Below are positions 49,077-58,831 of a stretch of 64,000 bases of DNA, piece after piece (positions within the stretch are counted from its first letter, which is position 1; every line of letters begins with the position of its first letter). The position numbers and the translations under genes were made by a program. The notes under the pieces are model-generated. The model searched no databases. It saw nothing but the letters and a program-made list of their open reading frames with translations, and had not been told where the DNA came from. The DNA is from Rhodoferax sp. U2-2l (GTDB lineage: Bacteria > Pseudomonadota > Gammaproteobacteria > Burkholderiales > Burkholderiaceae_C). Location of the stretch: contig NZ_JAJCTH010000013.1 of assembly GCF_020594515.1 (NCBI RefSeq), positions 1 to 64,000 on the forward strand, given 5' to 3'.

Positions 49077-50216
49077 TCAGCTAAAAAAACTCTTCAACCG
49101 GTCCGTCCAGCTGTCCCCGCTGGGAGAGTGTTTGCTGCCGCCTTTTTTCAGCGACTCGTCGAGTTCGCGCAGCAGCTTGCGCTGGTGCTCGGTCAGCTTG
49201 ACCGGTGTTTCGATCATGATGTGGCAATACAAATCACCCGGGTAACTGGAGCGCACGCCCTTGATGCCCTTGCCGCGCAGACGGAACTGTTTGCCAGTCT
49301 GGGTGCCTTCGGGGATGTCGATGGCGGCCTTGCCAGCCAGGGTCGGCACATCAATTTCGCCACCCAGCGTGGCGGTCACGATGCTGATCGGCACCGAGCA
49401 GTGCAAATCGTCGCCGTCGCGCTCGAAAATATCGTGTTTCTTGAGGCGAATCTCGATGTACAGGTCACCGGGTGGGCCGCCGTTGGTGCCAGGTTCGCCA
49501 TTGCCGGCACTGCGAATGCGCATGCCGCCGTCGATACCGGCCGGGATTTTGACCTCCAGGGTTTTTTGCTTCTTGATCTTGCCTTGGCCGTGGCAGGCCG
49601 GGCACGGCTCGGGGATGACCTTGCCGGTGCCGCGACAGGTCGGGCAGGTTTGCTGCACGCTGAAGAAGCCCTGGCGCATCTGTACCGACCCGGTGCCGCT
49701 GCAAGTGCCACACGATTTGACCTGGGTGCCGGGCTTGGCCCCGCTGCCGTGGCAGCTGTCACAGTTGTCCCAGCTGGGAATGCGAATCTGCGCGTCTTTG
49801 CCTTTGGCGGCCTCTTCCAGCGTGACCTCCATGGCGTAGCTCAGGTCGCTGCCACGGTAGACCTGGCGGCCACCACCGGCGCGCCCACCGCGTTGCTGGC
49901 CAAACATGTCACCAAAAATGTCACCAAACGCCTCGGCGAAACCGCCGTAGGCTTCGGCGCCGCCTGGGCCGCCGCGCATGTTCGGGTCCACCCCGGCAAA
50001 ACCGTGCTGGTCGTAAGCCGCACGTTTTTGCGGGTCCGACAGCATTTCGTAGGCTTCTTTGGATTCCTTGAATTTTTCCTCGGCCACTTTGGCAGAGTCA
50101 CCCTGGTTACGGTCAGGGTGGTGCTTCATCGCGTGTTTGCGATAGGCTTTTTTGATCTCTTCATCCGAAGCGTTTTTGGGAACGCCCAGAACCTCGTAGT
50201 AATCTCGTTTTGACAT
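49077..50216 (-). CDS. dnaJ: Chaperone DnaJ
   Basis: 379 residues, a complete type I Hsp40. J-domain ([23 protein letters not shown] at KHHPDRNQ). A Gly-rich segment with [10 protein letters not shown] follows. Four CxxCxGxG-type zinc repeats are present ([42 protein letters not shown]). The C-terminal substrate domains follow. It stimulates DnaK ATPase and delivers clients. It follows dnaK after a 104-base spacer containing a stem-loop. Confidence 0.98.
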   Translation of the reverse strand: MSKRDYYEVLGVPKNASDEEIKKAYRKHAMKHHPDRNQGDSAKVAEEKFKESKEAYEMLSDPQKRAAYDQHGFAGVDPNMRGGPGGAEAYGGFAEAFGDIFGDMFGQQRGGRAGGGRQVYRGSDLSYAMEVTLEEAAKGKDAQIRIPSWDNCDSCHGSGAKPGTQVKSCGTCSGTGSVQMRQGFFSVQQTCPTCRGTGKVIPEPCPACHGQGKIKKQKTLEVKIPAGIDGGMRIRSAGNGEPGTNGGPPGDLYIEIRLKKHDIFERDGDDLHCSVPISIVTATLGGEIDVPTLAGKAAIDIPEGTQTGKQFRLRGKGIKGVRSSYPGDLYCHIMIETPVKLTEHQRKLLRELDESLKKGGSKHSPSGDSWTDRLKSFFS

Positions 50217-50245
50217 GGTCTACTCGTGCCTGGTTTCAATACAAA

Positions 50246-50280
50246 CGCCGCGTTGAACCCTTGCGGTGATCAACGCGGCG
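50246..50280 (-). terminator. Stem-loop in the dnaK-dnaJ spacer
   Basis: A perfect 11-bp stem (CGCCGCGTTGA with TCAACGCGGCG, 50246-50256 and 50270-50280) around a 13-base loop. It has no strong T-run on the minus side. It probably acts as a partial terminator or RNA-processing signal that lowers dnaJ relative to dnaK. Confidence 0.6.
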
Positions 50281-50320
50281 CGTGTTGCCTTTGCAAAAAG
50301 GAGTGGAAAGGCTCAAGCGC

Positions 50321-52270
50321 TTAGGGCTTCTTGACTTCTTTCACTTCTGCATCGACCACATTGTCGTCTTGCGCAGCACTGCCGCCTTGCGGACCGGCGG
50401 ATTGGCCAGCCGCCGCTTCAGGCTGGGCCGCTGCCGCTTCCTTGGCCTGCATGTCGGCGTACATCTTTTCGCCGAGCTTCTGGCTCACCGTCATCAGGGC
50501 CGTGCTCTTTTCTTCAATGGATGCCTTGTTGTCGCCTTTGAGCGCGTCTTCCAGCTCTTTCATGGCGGCTTCGATCTTCTCTTTTTCAGACGCGTCGATC
50601 TTGTCGCCGTACTCGGTCAGACTCTTCTTCACGCTGTGCATGCTGGCTTCAGCCGTGTTGCGGGCTTGCACCAGTTCGAGCTTTTTCTTGTCGTCTGCGG
50701 CGTTGAGCTCGGCGTCTTTCACCATCTGCTGAATCTCGGCTTCAGACAGGCCGGAGTTGGCCTTGATGGTGATCTTGTTTTCCTTGCCGGTGCCCTTGTC
50801 CTTGGCGCCCACATGCAGGATGCCGTTGGCGTCGATGTCAAACGACACTTCAATCTGCGGCAAGCCACGCGGTGAGGGCGGAATGCCTTCCAGATTGAAC
50901 TCACCCAGCAACTTGTTGCCAGCGGCAATTTCGCGTTCGCCTTGGAACACCTTGATGGTCACCGCGGGTTGGTTGTCGTCAGCGGTCGAGAAGGTTTGCG
51001 CAAACTTGGTCGGAATGGTGGTGTTTTTGGTGATCATCTTGGTCATGACACCGCCCAGGGTTTCAATACCCAGGCTCAAAGGTGTCACGTCCAGCAACAG
51101 CACGTCGGTACGGTCACCCGACAACACCTGGCCCTGAATGGCAGCACCCACGGCCACGGCTTCGTCGGGGTTCACGTCTTTGCGTGGCTCTTTGCCAAAC
51201 AGCTCCTTGACCTTTTCCTGCACCTTGGGCATGCGGGTCATGCCGCCGACCAAAATCACGTCATGGATGTCGCTGGCACTCACGCCAGCGTCTTTCATGG
51301 CGGTGCGGCAGGGGGCAATGGTGCGTTCGACCAACTCTTCCACCAGCGATTCCAGCTTGGCGCGGGTCAGCTTGACGTTCAGGTGCTTCGGGCCAGAGGC
51401 ATCAGCCGTCACATACGGCAGGTTGATGTCGGTCTGGGCGCTGCTGGAGAGTTCGATCTTGGCCTTTTCAGCGGCTTCTTTCAGGCGCTGCAGGGCCAGC
51501 ACGTCCTTGCCCAGGTCCACGCCTTGTTCTTTCTTGAACTCGGCAATGATGTAGTCAATGATGCGTTGGTCGAAGTCTTCGCCACCCAGGAAGGTGTCGC
51601 CGTTGGTGGAGAGCACTTCAAACTGCTTTTCGCCGTCAACGTCCGCGATTTCGATGATGGACACGTCAAACGTACCGCCGCCGAGGTCATACACGGCAAT
51701 TTTGCGGTCGCCCTTTTCGTTTTTGTCCATGCCGTAAGCCAGCGCGGCAGCTGTCGGCTCGTTGATGATGCGCTTGACTTCCAGGCCGGCAATGCGCCCG
51801 GCGTCTTTGGTGGCTTGGCGCTGGGCGTCGTTGAAGTAAGCCGGCACGGTGATCACCGCTTCAGTCACCGCTTCACCCAGGTAGTCTTCGGCGGTTTTTT
51901 TCATCTTGCGCAGAACGTCGGCGCTGATCTGCTGCGGTGCCAGGCGGTTGCCACGCACTTCCACCCAGGCGTCACCGTTGTCGGCGGCCGCAATGGTGTA
52001 GGGCATCAGGTCGATGTCTTTTTGCACTTCTTTCTCAGAGAACTTGCGGCCAATCAAGCGTTTGACGGCGTACAGCGTGTTCTTCGGGTTGGTCACCGCC
52101 TGGCGCTTGGCCGAGGCGCCGACCAGCACTTCGCCGTCTTCCTGGTAAGCAATGATGGACGGTGTGGTGCGCGCGCCTTCGGCGTTTTCAATCACTTTGG
52201 GTGTGTTGCCTTCCATGATGGCGACGCAGCTGTTGGTGGTGCCCAGATCGATCCCGATGATTCTTCCCAT
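50321..52270 (-). CDS. dnaK: Chaperone DnaK (Hsp70)
   Basis: 649 residues. The ATPase domain (about 1-385) starts [20 protein letters not shown], and shows the phosphate loop [15 protein letters not shown] and [13 protein letters not shown]. The linker [11 protein letters not shown] leads into the peptide-binding domain, and a helical lid follows. The tail is Gln/Ala/Gly-rich and ends [11 protein letters not shown]. It follows grpE by 71 bases and has GGAG before its ATG. Confidence 0.98.
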   Translation of the reverse strand: MGRIIGIDLGTTNSCVAIMEGNTPKVIENAEGARTTPSIIAYQEDGEVLVGASAKRQAVTNPKNTLYAVKRLIGRKFSEKEVQKDIDLMPYTIAAADNGDAWVEVRGNRLAPQQISADVLRKMKKTAEDYLGEAVTEAVITVPAYFNDAQRQATKDAGRIAGLEVKRIINEPTAAALAYGMDKNEKGDRKIAVYDLGGGTFDVSIIEIADVDGEKQFEVLSTNGDTFLGGEDFDQRIIDYIIAEFKKEQGVDLGKDVLALQRLKEAAEKAKIELSSSAQTDINLPYVTADASGPKHLNVKLTRAKLESLVEELVERTIAPCRTAMKDAGVSASDIHDVILVGGMTRMPKVQEKVKELFGKEPRKDVNPDEAVAVGAAIQGQVLSGDRTDVLLLDVTPLSLGIETLGGVMTKMITKNTTIPTKFAQTFSTADDNQPAVTIKVFQGEREIAAGNKLLGEFNLEGIPPSPRGLPQIEVSFDIDANGILHVGAKDKGTGKENKITIKANSGLSEAEIQQMVKDAELNAADDKKKLELVQARNTAEASMHSVKKSLTEYGDKIDASEKEKIEAAMKELEDALKGDNKASIEEKSTALMTVSQKLGEKMYADMQAKEAAAAQPEAAAGQSAGPQGGSAAQDDNVVDAEVKEVKKP

Positions 52271-52341
52271 GGTGAACTCCTAAATAGTCAGATGTTGGTA
52301 ACTTGAAGACAGCCTGAAAGATTTCAAGCTGGAAAATTGGT

Positions 52342-52923
52342 TTATTTGGCGGCTGCCACGGTCACCAGTGCCGGGCGCAAAACGCGCTCCGAGATCAGGT
52401 AACCTTTTTGCAGCACGGTGACCACGGTGTTGGCTTCCTGCTCGGAAGGCACCACGCTGATGGCCTGGTGTTGGTGCGGGTCAAACTTGGCGCCGATCGC
52501 CGGGTCGACCACGATGACCTTGTTGCGTTCCAGCGCAGCCAGCAGTTGGCGCAGGGTGGCTTGTGAGCCTTCGCGGATTTGTTCTACCTTGGCGTCCTTG
52601 ATGGCCAGACCGGCTTCCAGGCTGTCCACCACGGGCAGCAGGCTGTCGGCAAATCCTTCCAGGGCGAACTTGCGCGCTTTGGAAACTTCGTCCTCAGCAC
52701 GGCGGCGGGCGTTTTCCACGTCCGCCTTGGCGCGCAGGTACTGGTCAGCCAGTTCGGCGCTCTTGGCTTGTAATTCGGTCAGCTCAGCCTGGCATTTGGC
52801 CAGGGCCTCGGACTCGTAATTGGCCATGGCCGCGGCGGTGTCCTGGCTTGCTTGTGAATCAACGGCAGGAGCCGGGGTGGCGGACGTGTCCGCAGGGGTA
52901 GGTTGGGGTGTTGCGTCAGACAT
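52342..52923 (-). CDS. grpE: Nucleotide exchange factor GrpE
   Basis: 193 residues. A low-complexity Thr/Pro/Ala N-terminus (about 1-45) precedes the long dimerisation helix ([40 protein letters not shown]). The C-terminal beta-domain holds [20 protein letters not shown] and [17 protein letters not shown]. It promotes ADP release from DnaK. First gene of the heat-shock unit. Confidence 0.97.
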   Translation of the reverse strand: MSDATPQPTPADTSATPAPAVDSQASQDTAAAMANYESEALAKCQAELTELQAKSAELADQYLRAKADVENARRRAEDEVSKARKFALEGFADSLLPVVDSLEAGLAIKDAKVEQIREGSQATLRQLLAALERNKVIVVDPAIGAKFDPHQHQAISVVPSEQEANTVVTVLQKGYLISERVLRPALVTVAAAK

Positions 52924-52957
52924 GCGGTGAGGCGGGTTTTGAAATAACGATGTTGTG

Positions 52958-52985
52958 AGTTGGCGGCGATGCGCCTCTTTTCAAG
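52958..52985 (-). promoter_or_regulatory. Candidate sigma-32 promoter of grpE
   Basis: On the minus strand, CTTGAAA (52985-52979) is a perfect heat-shock -35. It is followed after 13 bases by CGCCAACT, a partial match to CCCCATNT. It lies about 56 bases before the grpE ATG. Confidence 0.45.
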
Positions 52986-53099
52986 AGCAACACGCAAAAA
53001 ATTTTTCGGGTTGCCTGGGCCGGGCAGAAAGATGGCGGGACTGACACAAACGAAACGGGCACCTGCGACAGGTGCCCGAGCCATAGCGAATCCAGTCGG

Positions 53100-53450
53100 T
53101 CAGGACAGCTTTAGCAGCTCCACAACAAATTTGAGCGTGGCCTGAGGGGGAATCACGCCACCGGCACCGCGGGCGCCATAACCCAGGCCGGGGGGGATGA
53201 TCAGTGTGCGGGTGCCACCGATCTGCATGCCGGCCACACCTTCGTCCCAGCCGCGGATGACAGCGCCTGCGCCCAGGTTGAAGACGAAAGGTGTCCCCCG
53301 GTCCTTGCTGGAGTCAAATTTGGCACCTTGCACGCCGTCCATGAACAGCCAGCCGGTGTAGTGCACCGTGACACGTTGGCCTTCGGTGGCGACATCGCCG
53401 ATGCCGACCGTGTTGTCTTCGTATTGGAGTCCTGAGGGGGTAGTGATCAT
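53100..53450 (-). CDS. FKBP-type peptidyl-prolyl cis-trans isomerase
   Basis: 116 residues from the ATG at 53450 (MITTPSGLQYEDNTVGIG). A single FKBP domain: VTVHYTGWL, KFDSSKDRGTPFVFNLGAG, VIRGWDEGVAGM and LGYGARGAGGVIPP. No signal peptide, so cytoplasmic. The ribosome-binding site is poor. An in-frame ATG at 53531 would overlap the upstream regulator gene. It lies 48 bases after the HxlR-type gene. Confidence 0.92.
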   Translation of the reverse strand: MITTPSGLQYEDNTVGIGDVATEGQRVTVHYTGWLFMDGVQGAKFDSSKDRGTPFVFNLGAGAVIRGWDEGVAGMQIGGTRTLIIPPGLGYGARGAGGVIPPQATLKFVVELLKLS

Positions 53451-53497
53451 GGGAGTTGGGTCAATATAAGAGGATGAAAGGGATAGAACGCAGGGGG

Positions 53498-53806
53498 TCA
53501 GGCTTGTTTCTTGGCCTGAGCGGCCACCCATTTGGTGGCGAAGGCTGACAGGTCACCCATGCGCTTGAGCAGGTCCGCACCGAGTGGTGTCACCAGGTAG
53601 CCACTGCTGCCATGGTCCATCAGACCGGCTTCGCGCATTTCCTTGATGCGGGTGTTCAAGGTGTTGGGGGTGATGCCACCAACACTGTCCTGCAACAAAC
53701 GGAAGGTTTGGGGGTGACCGTCCTTGAGCGCCCACAGCACGCGGATCGCATACCGTGACTCAAGCAAACTCAGCAGCTGGCCAGTGGCATTTTCTTTTGT
53801 ACTCAT
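53498..53806 (-). CDS. HxlR-type winged-helix transcriptional regulator
   Basis: 102 residues. LLESRYAIRVLWALKDG, TFRLLQDSVGGITPNTLNTR and KEMREAGLMDHGSSGYLVTP give the HxlR/MarR-like winged-helix pattern of recognition helix and wing. The N-terminal cysteine typical of redox-sensing HxlR members is absent. AGGAGAAG precedes the ATG. Its target is not evident; the FKBP gene downstream may be co-transcribed. Confidence 0.82.
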   Translation of the reverse strand: MSTKENATGQLLSLLESRYAIRVLWALKDGHPQTFRLLQDSVGGITPNTLNTRIKEMREAGLMDHGSSGYLVTPLGADLLKRMGDLSAFATKWVAAQAKKQA

Positions 53807-53914
53807 GGTGCTTCTCCTTAAGGCATTGAATTCCTGCCGAATGTGTCAGCGTGGTTGAGTCCGCGATCCCACAAGACGACCCGCCGCATCGGCCTCAAAG
53901 ACCGTCACTATATC

Positions 53915-53954
53915 GCAAATTGGCAAATTGCTACATGTTTTGTAGCTTGCGAGC
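53915..53954. promoter_or_regulatory. Repeat-bearing spacer upstream of the HxlR-type gene
   Basis: Tandem GCAAATTG (53915-53922, 53923-53930) runs into a hairpin with arms GCTAC/GTAGC around ATGTTTT. It lies about 110-150 bases upstream of the HxlR gene in an AT-rich patch. It could hold that gene's promoter and an autoregulatory site. No clear -35/-10 pair was chosen. Confidence 0.35.
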
Positions 53955-54065
53955 ATCAGTTGGCCCGGCAAAATTCATGTACAGTTGAAAAGCAATGTCA
54001 CCCGCATGGTCCGGGTCCCAAGCGGGCTAGCCTGGATGGGTCAACCACCTTTCAACACCCTATTT

Positions 54066-54353
54066 ATGATCATCAACTTTGAACAGGTTCACAACTATTT
54101 TGAGCGGGTTGTGTTTGAGGCGGTGGCCAAAATGTCCGGCTCGTACCCTGCGTACAGTGCCGATATGCTGGCCGATGTGGCCTGTGTGGCGCTCAATCGT
54201 CTGCCCGCGCGCTACCTGCGCCATGATGTGGACATGATGTTTTACCTGACCGAGTCAGAACGTCACGCCATGGAGAACTCGTTGCAGGACGCGCTGGACT
54301 TTGCCTTTGGCTTTGTCGGCGAGCGCGCCGCCCGGCAGACGGGCGCTGTGTAA
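54066..54353 (+). CDS. ComFB-domain protein
   Basis: 95 residues from the ATG at 54066 (MIINFEQVHNYFERVVFEAV). The ComFB core is clear: NYFERVVFEAVAKM, DVACVALNRLPARYLRHDVD and FYLTESERHAMENSL. ComFB was named after a competence gene. From memory, recent work reports members of this family as cyclic-dinucleotide receptors. It is monocistronic here, between a minus-strand regulator and metY. The role is otherwise unknown. Confidence 0.85.
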   Translation: MIINFEQVHNYFERVVFEAVAKMSGSYPAYSADMLADVACVALNRLPARYLRHDVDMMFYLTESERHAMENSLQDALDFAFGFVGERAARQTGAV

Positions 54354-54390
54354 CGCCGCGTCTGCTCTTTCGACGTTGTTGTGACAGCCG

Positions 54391-55668
54391 TCAGACAGCG
54401 GCCAGGGCTTGCTCCAGGTCGGCTGTCAGGTCGTCGATGTGTTCGATGCCCAATGACAAGCGCACCATGTCGGGTTTGACACCGGCTTTGGCCTGTTCCT
54501 CAGCGTTGAGCTGGCGGTGTGTGGTGGAGGCGGGGTGGCAGGCCAGCGACTTGGCGTCGCCAATATTCACCAGCCGGGTAAACAGCTGCAAGGCGTCCTG
54601 GAAACGTGCGCCAGCTTCCAGACTGTCGGCTGCTTTCAGGCCAAAGCTGATGATGCCCGAGGCGCGCCCGCCCATGTATTTTTGAACCAGCGCGTGGTCC
54701 GGGTGGTCGGCCAGGCCGGCGTAGTTGACCCAGCTCACCTTGTCGTGCGCTTGCAGGTAGCTGGCGACGCTCGAAGCGTTGTCGCAGATGCGGTCCATGC
54801 GCAAGGCCAGGGTTTCGATACCTTGCAAGAGTTGGAAGGCTGCTGTGGCGCTGAGGGCTGCGCCCATGTTGCGCAGTGGCACCACCCGGGCCCGGCCAAT
54901 GTAGGCGGCCGGGCCAAAGGCTTCGGTGTAGACCACGCCGTGGTAGCTCACATCCGGCTCGTTCAGGCGCTTGAAGCGTTTGGCGTGTTGTGCCCAGGGG
55001 AACTTGCCGGAGTCCACAATCACGCCGCCAATGGTGGTGCCGTGGCCACCCAGGTACTTGGTGACCGAGTGCACCACGATGTCGGCACCGTGTTCGAACG
55101 GGCGGCACAGGGCCGGACTGGGCACCGTGTTGTCGACAATCAGCGGGATGCCGTGGGCATGCGCTACCTCGGCCAAGGCCGCCAGATCGGTGACATTGCC
55201 CAGCGGGTTGCCGATGGACTCGCAATAAATGGCCTTGGTCCGGTCATCAATCAGCGCGGCAAACGAGGCCGGGTCGCGGTAGTCGGCAAAACGCACCTGA
55301 AGGCCGATTTGCGGAAAGGTATGCGCAAACAGGTTGTAGGTGCCGCCGTACAAGGTGGAGGCCGACACGATGTTGTCTCCGGCTTCGGCGATGGTCTGGA
55401 TCGCGTAACTGATGGCTGACATGCCCGAGGCCACCGCCAGTGCCCCCACGCCGCCCTCCAAGGCAGCCACACGGGCCTCAAGCACGCCGCAGGTAGGGTT
55501 CATGATGCGGCTGTAGATGTTGCCGGCCACCTTCAGGTCAAACAGGTCGGCGCCGTGCTGGGTGTCGTCAAAGGCGTAAGCCACCGTCTGGTAAATCGGC
55601 ACGGCCGCGGCGCGGGTGGTCGGGTCGGGGGTGTAGCCTGCGTGCACGGCCAGGGTTTCAAGCTTCAT
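54391..55668 (-). CDS. metY: O-acetylhomoserine aminocarboxypropyltransferase (MetY type)
   Basis: 425 residues from the ATG at 55668 (MKLETLAVHAGYTPDPTTRA); a longer start at 55689 lacks support. PLP-dependent Cys/Met-metabolism enzyme: YSRIMNPTCGVLEARVAALE, the PLP lysine in HSVTKYLGGHGTTIGG, and YHGVVYTEAFGPAAY typical of sulfhydrylases. It makes homocysteine (or methionine from methanethiol) from O-acetylhomoserine. MetY is chosen over cystathionine gamma-synthase because of length (about 425) and these blocks. Confidence 0.93.
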   Translation of the reverse strand: MKLETLAVHAGYTPDPTTRAAAVPIYQTVAYAFDDTQHGADLFDLKVAGNIYSRIMNPTCGVLEARVAALEGGVGALAVASGMSAISYAIQTIAEAGDNIVSASTLYGGTYNLFAHTFPQIGLQVRFADYRDPASFAALIDDRTKAIYCESIGNPLGNVTDLAALAEVAHAHGIPLIVDNTVPSPALCRPFEHGADIVVHSVTKYLGGHGTTIGGVIVDSGKFPWAQHAKRFKRLNEPDVSYHGVVYTEAFGPAAYIGRARVVPLRNMGAALSATAAFQLLQGIETLALRMDRICDNASSVASYLQAHDKVSWVNYAGLADHPDHALVQKYMGGRASGIISFGLKAADSLEAGARFQDALQLFTRLVNIGDAKSLACHPASTTHRQLNAEEQAKAGVKPDMVRLSLGIEHIDDLTADLEQALAAV

Positions 55669-55762
55669 CAAGGGGCCCTTTCTTGTCAAAGGGCTGCATC
55701 TTAGACGCTGTCAACGCGGGGGCCGGCCCAGGTTGGCAAGCCGGTTGGGCGATTGGGGATAA

Positions 55763-56527
55763 TTGGCCATCTTGAAAAAACGCAGCCCCCACCTTCCGGA
55801 AGTCAATTTTTCCGACGACGACACCATTCGGCATCTGCATCTGGGCAGCGAGTGGATTCAGGGATCGATGTACCTGGAAGACAGCATCGGTCTGGTGCAT
55901 GAGTATGTGCAGCGCATGATGGCCTGGCTGCTGTTTGTCGAGCCCGATTCGGTGAAAGACTGCCAGGCGATGCAACTCGGCCTGGGTGCCGGTTCACTCA
56001 CCAAGTTCTGTGCCAAAGAGTTGCGGATCCAGACCACGGCCATTGAACTCAACCCGCAGGTGCTGGCGATGTGCCGCAGCCATTTCAAGCTGCCTGCTGA
56101 CAACACGACGATGCGCGTGGTGCTGGCCGATGCGGCGCAGGAAATCCTCAACCCCACCTGGTGGGGCACGGTGGATGCATTGCAAGTGGATCTTTATGAC
56201 CGCGAAGCCGCCGCACCCGTGCTCGACAGCCTGCCGTTTTACAACCATTGCCGTCGTCTGTTGACCCCTGGTGGCTGCATGACGGTGAACCTGTTTGGCC
56301 GCGCGTCGAGCTTTGAGCGCAGCGTTGAAAAAATGTCGGCAGCCTTTGGCAAGGAAGCCATCTGGGCCTTCAAACCCACCCGTGAGGGCAACACGGTGGT
56401 GCTGGCCCAGCACACGCCCAGCCGCCCCCGGCGCGAGGTGTTGATGGCGCGGGCTGACCAGATTGAGGCCCGCTGGGGCTTGCCCGCCACCAAATGGGTG
56501 CGGGTCTTCAAACCGATGCTGCCATGA
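55763..56527 (+). CDS. Spermidine-synthase-like methyltransferase-fold protein
   Basis: 254 residues. The start is a TTG, at 55763 or, more weakly supported, at 55772; GGGGA and a GATAAT lie just upstream. A Rossmann-type polyamine-synthase fold: AMQLGLGAGSLTKFCAKEL (nucleotide-binding glycines), TAIELNPQVLAMCR, VDALQVDLYDREAA and LTPGGCMTVNLFG. Real polyamine transfer is not certain because many relatives are uncharacterised. Its TGA overlaps the ATG of the ATPase gene. Confidence 0.82.
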   Translation: MAILKKRSPHLPEVNFSDDDTIRHLHLGSEWIQGSMYLEDSIGLVHEYVQRMMAWLLFVEPDSVKDCQAMQLGLGAGSLTKFCAKELRIQTTAIELNPQVLAMCRSHFKLPADNTTMRVVLADAAQEILNPTWWGTVDALQVDLYDREAAAPVLDSLPFYNHCRRLLTPGGCMTVNLFGRASSFERSVEKMSAAFGKEAIWAFKPTREGNTVVLAQHTPSRPRREVLMARADQIEARWGLPATKWVRVFKPMLP

Positions 56528-58311
56528 CGCCCGCGACACCCACCAAACACCGCACCGAGCCCCACACCGGCCCGCTGGACTGGCGCAGTCTGGTGCAGTG
56601 GATGCGCGCGGACGGCACCATCACCGCCCAAGAGGCGCAGCGCATCCACACCCGCTGTGCGCAGGCTGAGAGCGCGCAGCACCCGCTGTTGCGCCTGGCC
56701 AGTGTGGCGGTGCGCCGGGCGGTGGATGACAAACCGATGGACCTGGAGTTGCTGACCCAATGGCTGGCCGGGCATGTGAAGCTGGCGTATTTGCGCATTG
56801 ACCCGCTCAAGGTGGATGTGGGCAAGGTGGCTGACACCATGAGCCCGGCCTACGCCGAGCGGCACAAGATTCTGCCGGTGCAGGTCACGACCCATGAGAT
56901 TGTGGTCGCCACGGCGGAGCCGTACTTGATGGACTGGGTCGGCGAGGTGGAACGCCAGTCGCGCCGCAGCGTGCGCCGCGTGGTGGCGAATCCGCAGGAC
57001 ATCCACCGCTACACGGTGGAGTTTTTTGCGCTGGCCAAGTCGGTGCGGGCAGCGGCCAAGGCGGGCAGCAACGCAGGCTCCAGTTTTGAGCAACTGGTGG
57101 AACTTGGCAAAACCAACAAACAGCTCGATGCCAACGACCAGAGTGTGGTGCAGGTGGTGGACTGGTTGTGGCAATACGCGTTTGACCAGCGCGCCAGCGA
57201 CATCCACCTGGAGCCGCGGCGCGAGCAGGGTGTGATCCGCTTCCGGATCGACGGCGTGTTGCACCCGGTCTACCAGATGCCGATGGGCGTGCTCACCGCC
57301 ATGACCGCGCGCATCAAGCTGCTCAGCCGCATGGACGTGGTGGAAAAGCGCCGCCCGCAGGATGGCCGTATCAAGACGCGCAACCCAGGCGGCGCCGAGG
57401 TCGAGATGCGGATTTCGACCCTGCCGACCGCCTTTGGCGAAAAGATGGTGATGCGGATTTTTGACCCCGAAACCACGGTCAAGGAGCTGGACGCGCTGGG
57501 TTTTTCCAAACACGACGCCGAGCGCTGGGAGGCACTGGTCAAGCGCCCCAACGGCATCATTTTGGTGACCGGTCCCACCGGTTCGGGCAAAACCACCACG
57601 CTGTATTCCACTCTGAAGCGGGTGGCCACCGAAGAGGTGAACGTGAGCACGGTGGAAGACCCGATCGAGATGATCGAGGCGTCTTTCAACCAGACCCAGG
57701 TGCAGACGCAGCTGGACTTTGGCTTCCCCGAAGGCCTGCGCGCCCTGATGCGGCAAGACCCCGACATCATCATGGTCGGTGAAATCCGCGACCAGGCCAC
57801 CGCCGAGATGGCAGTGCAGGCGGCGCTGACCGGGCACTTGGTGTTCAGCACCCTGCATACCAATGACGCGCCCAGCGCCATCACCCGGATGATGGAACTT
57901 GGCGTGCCCGCCTATCTGATCAACGCCACGCTGCTGGGCGTGCTGGCGCAGCGGCTGGTGCGCACCTTATGCCCGCTGTGCAAGGCGCCTGACGCGGCAG
58001 CTTCGCGTGAGACGCTGGAGCAGGCGGTCAAGCCCTGGCAGCTCAGCGGCAGCTACAAACCGTTCAAGCCGGTGGGTTGTGTCGATTGCCGCATGACCGG
58101 TTTTCGCGGGCGCATGGGGCTGTACGAGTTGTTGGTGGTGTCCGAGGCCTTCAAGGCGCAGATCACCCGCGAGCCCGATGCCGCGGCCCTTAAGCGCCAG
58201 GCGATCACCGACGGCATGCGTCCGCTGCGCCTGGCCGGCGCCTTGCGGGTGGCCGAGGGCCTGACGGTGCTGGAAGAAGTGCTGGCCAGCACGCCGGCGT
58301 CAGAGCACTGA
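56524..58311 (+). CDS. PilB/GspE-family secretion ATPase
   Basis: 595 residues from the ATG at 56524, which overlaps the previous stop. The N-terminal MshEN/T2SSE-N region (about 15-160) is followed by the arm domain (RASDIHLEPRREQGVIRFRI). The ATPase core has Walker A GPTGSGKTTT near residue 355, an Asp box (MVGEIRDQATAEMA) and a His box (HLVFSTLHTNDAPSA). The zinc site has CPLC and CVDC. It powers assembly of type IV pili or type II pseudopili, but no pilin, pilC or gsp genes are nearby. Confidence 0.93.
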   Translation: MTPATPTKHRTEPHTGPLDWRSLVQWMRADGTITAQEAQRIHTRCAQAESAQHPLLRLASVAVRRAVDDKPMDLELLTQWLAGHVKLAYLRIDPLKVDVGKVADTMSPAYAERHKILPVQVTTHEIVVATAEPYLMDWVGEVERQSRRSVRRVVANPQDIHRYTVEFFALAKSVRAAAKAGSNAGSSFEQLVELGKTNKQLDANDQSVVQVVDWLWQYAFDQRASDIHLEPRREQGVIRFRIDGVLHPVYQMPMGVLTAMTARIKLLSRMDVVEKRRPQDGRIKTRNPGGAEVEMRISTLPTAFGEKMVMRIFDPETTVKELDALGFSKHDAERWEALVKRPNGIILVTGPTGSGKTTTLYSTLKRVATEEVNVSTVEDPIEMIEASFNQTQVQTQLDFGFPEGLRALMRQDPDIIMVGEIRDQATAEMAVQAALTGHLVFSTLHTNDAPSAITRMMELGVPAYLINATLLGVLAQRLVRTLCPLCKAPDAAASRETLEQAVKPWQLSGSYKPFKPVGCVDCRMTGFRGRMGLYELLVVSEAFKAQITREPDAAALKRQAITDGMRPLRLAGALRVAEGLTVLEEVLASTPASEH

Positions 58312-58333
58312 CCTCTCAACTGGAACGGATTGC

Positions 58334-58822
58334 ATGCGGGCGCCACAGGACAAGGATGTTTACGCCGGTGCGTTGCTGGCTGCGGTCGGTTCGGCGTTTG
58401 CCTGGGGCGCGACCAGCTACACGGTGGGCACCAGCGCCCGCATGGGGCCGGGTTATATTCCGCTGGTGCTGGGGGTGCTGTTGGCGGTGCTGGGGCTGAT
58501 CATCGCCGTACTCGGTGCCCGGCGGGATCCGGCGCTGCGCCAGGTGATGGGGCCCTGGGCCTGGAAGCCGCTGTTTTTCATCGTGGCTGGCAACCTGCTG
58601 TTTGGTGTGTTGTTGGGCGGGCTGCCGTCGATGGGTTGGCCGGCCATGGGCTTCATGGTGGCGATTTATGGCGTGACGGTGGTCGCAGGGATGGCCGGTG
58701 AACGGTTCAGCCTGAAGGAAAGCCTTTTCCTGGCGACCGTGCTGGCGGTGGGCTGCTACCTGGCCTTTGTGCTGCTGCTGAATTTGCAGTTTGCCGTGTG
58801 GCCCGCGTTTGGGGCAGGGTAG
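58334..58822 (+). CDS. tctB: Tripartite tricarboxylate transporter small membrane subunit TctB
   Basis: 162 residues with four membrane segments. MGPGYIPLVLGVLLAVLGLI is typical of the TctB family, with a short cytoplasmic loop after it. It forms the permease with TctA, whose gene starts 10 bases later. Confidence 0.9.
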   Translation: MRAPQDKDVYAGALLAAVGSAFAWGATSYTVGTSARMGPGYIPLVLGVLLAVLGLIIAVLGARRDPALRQVMGPWAWKPLFFIVAGNLLFGVLLGGLPSMGWPAMGFMVAIYGVTVVAGMAGERFSLKESLFLATVLAVGCYLAFVLLLNLQFAVWPAFGAG

Positions 58823-58831
58823 GCGGCGAGT

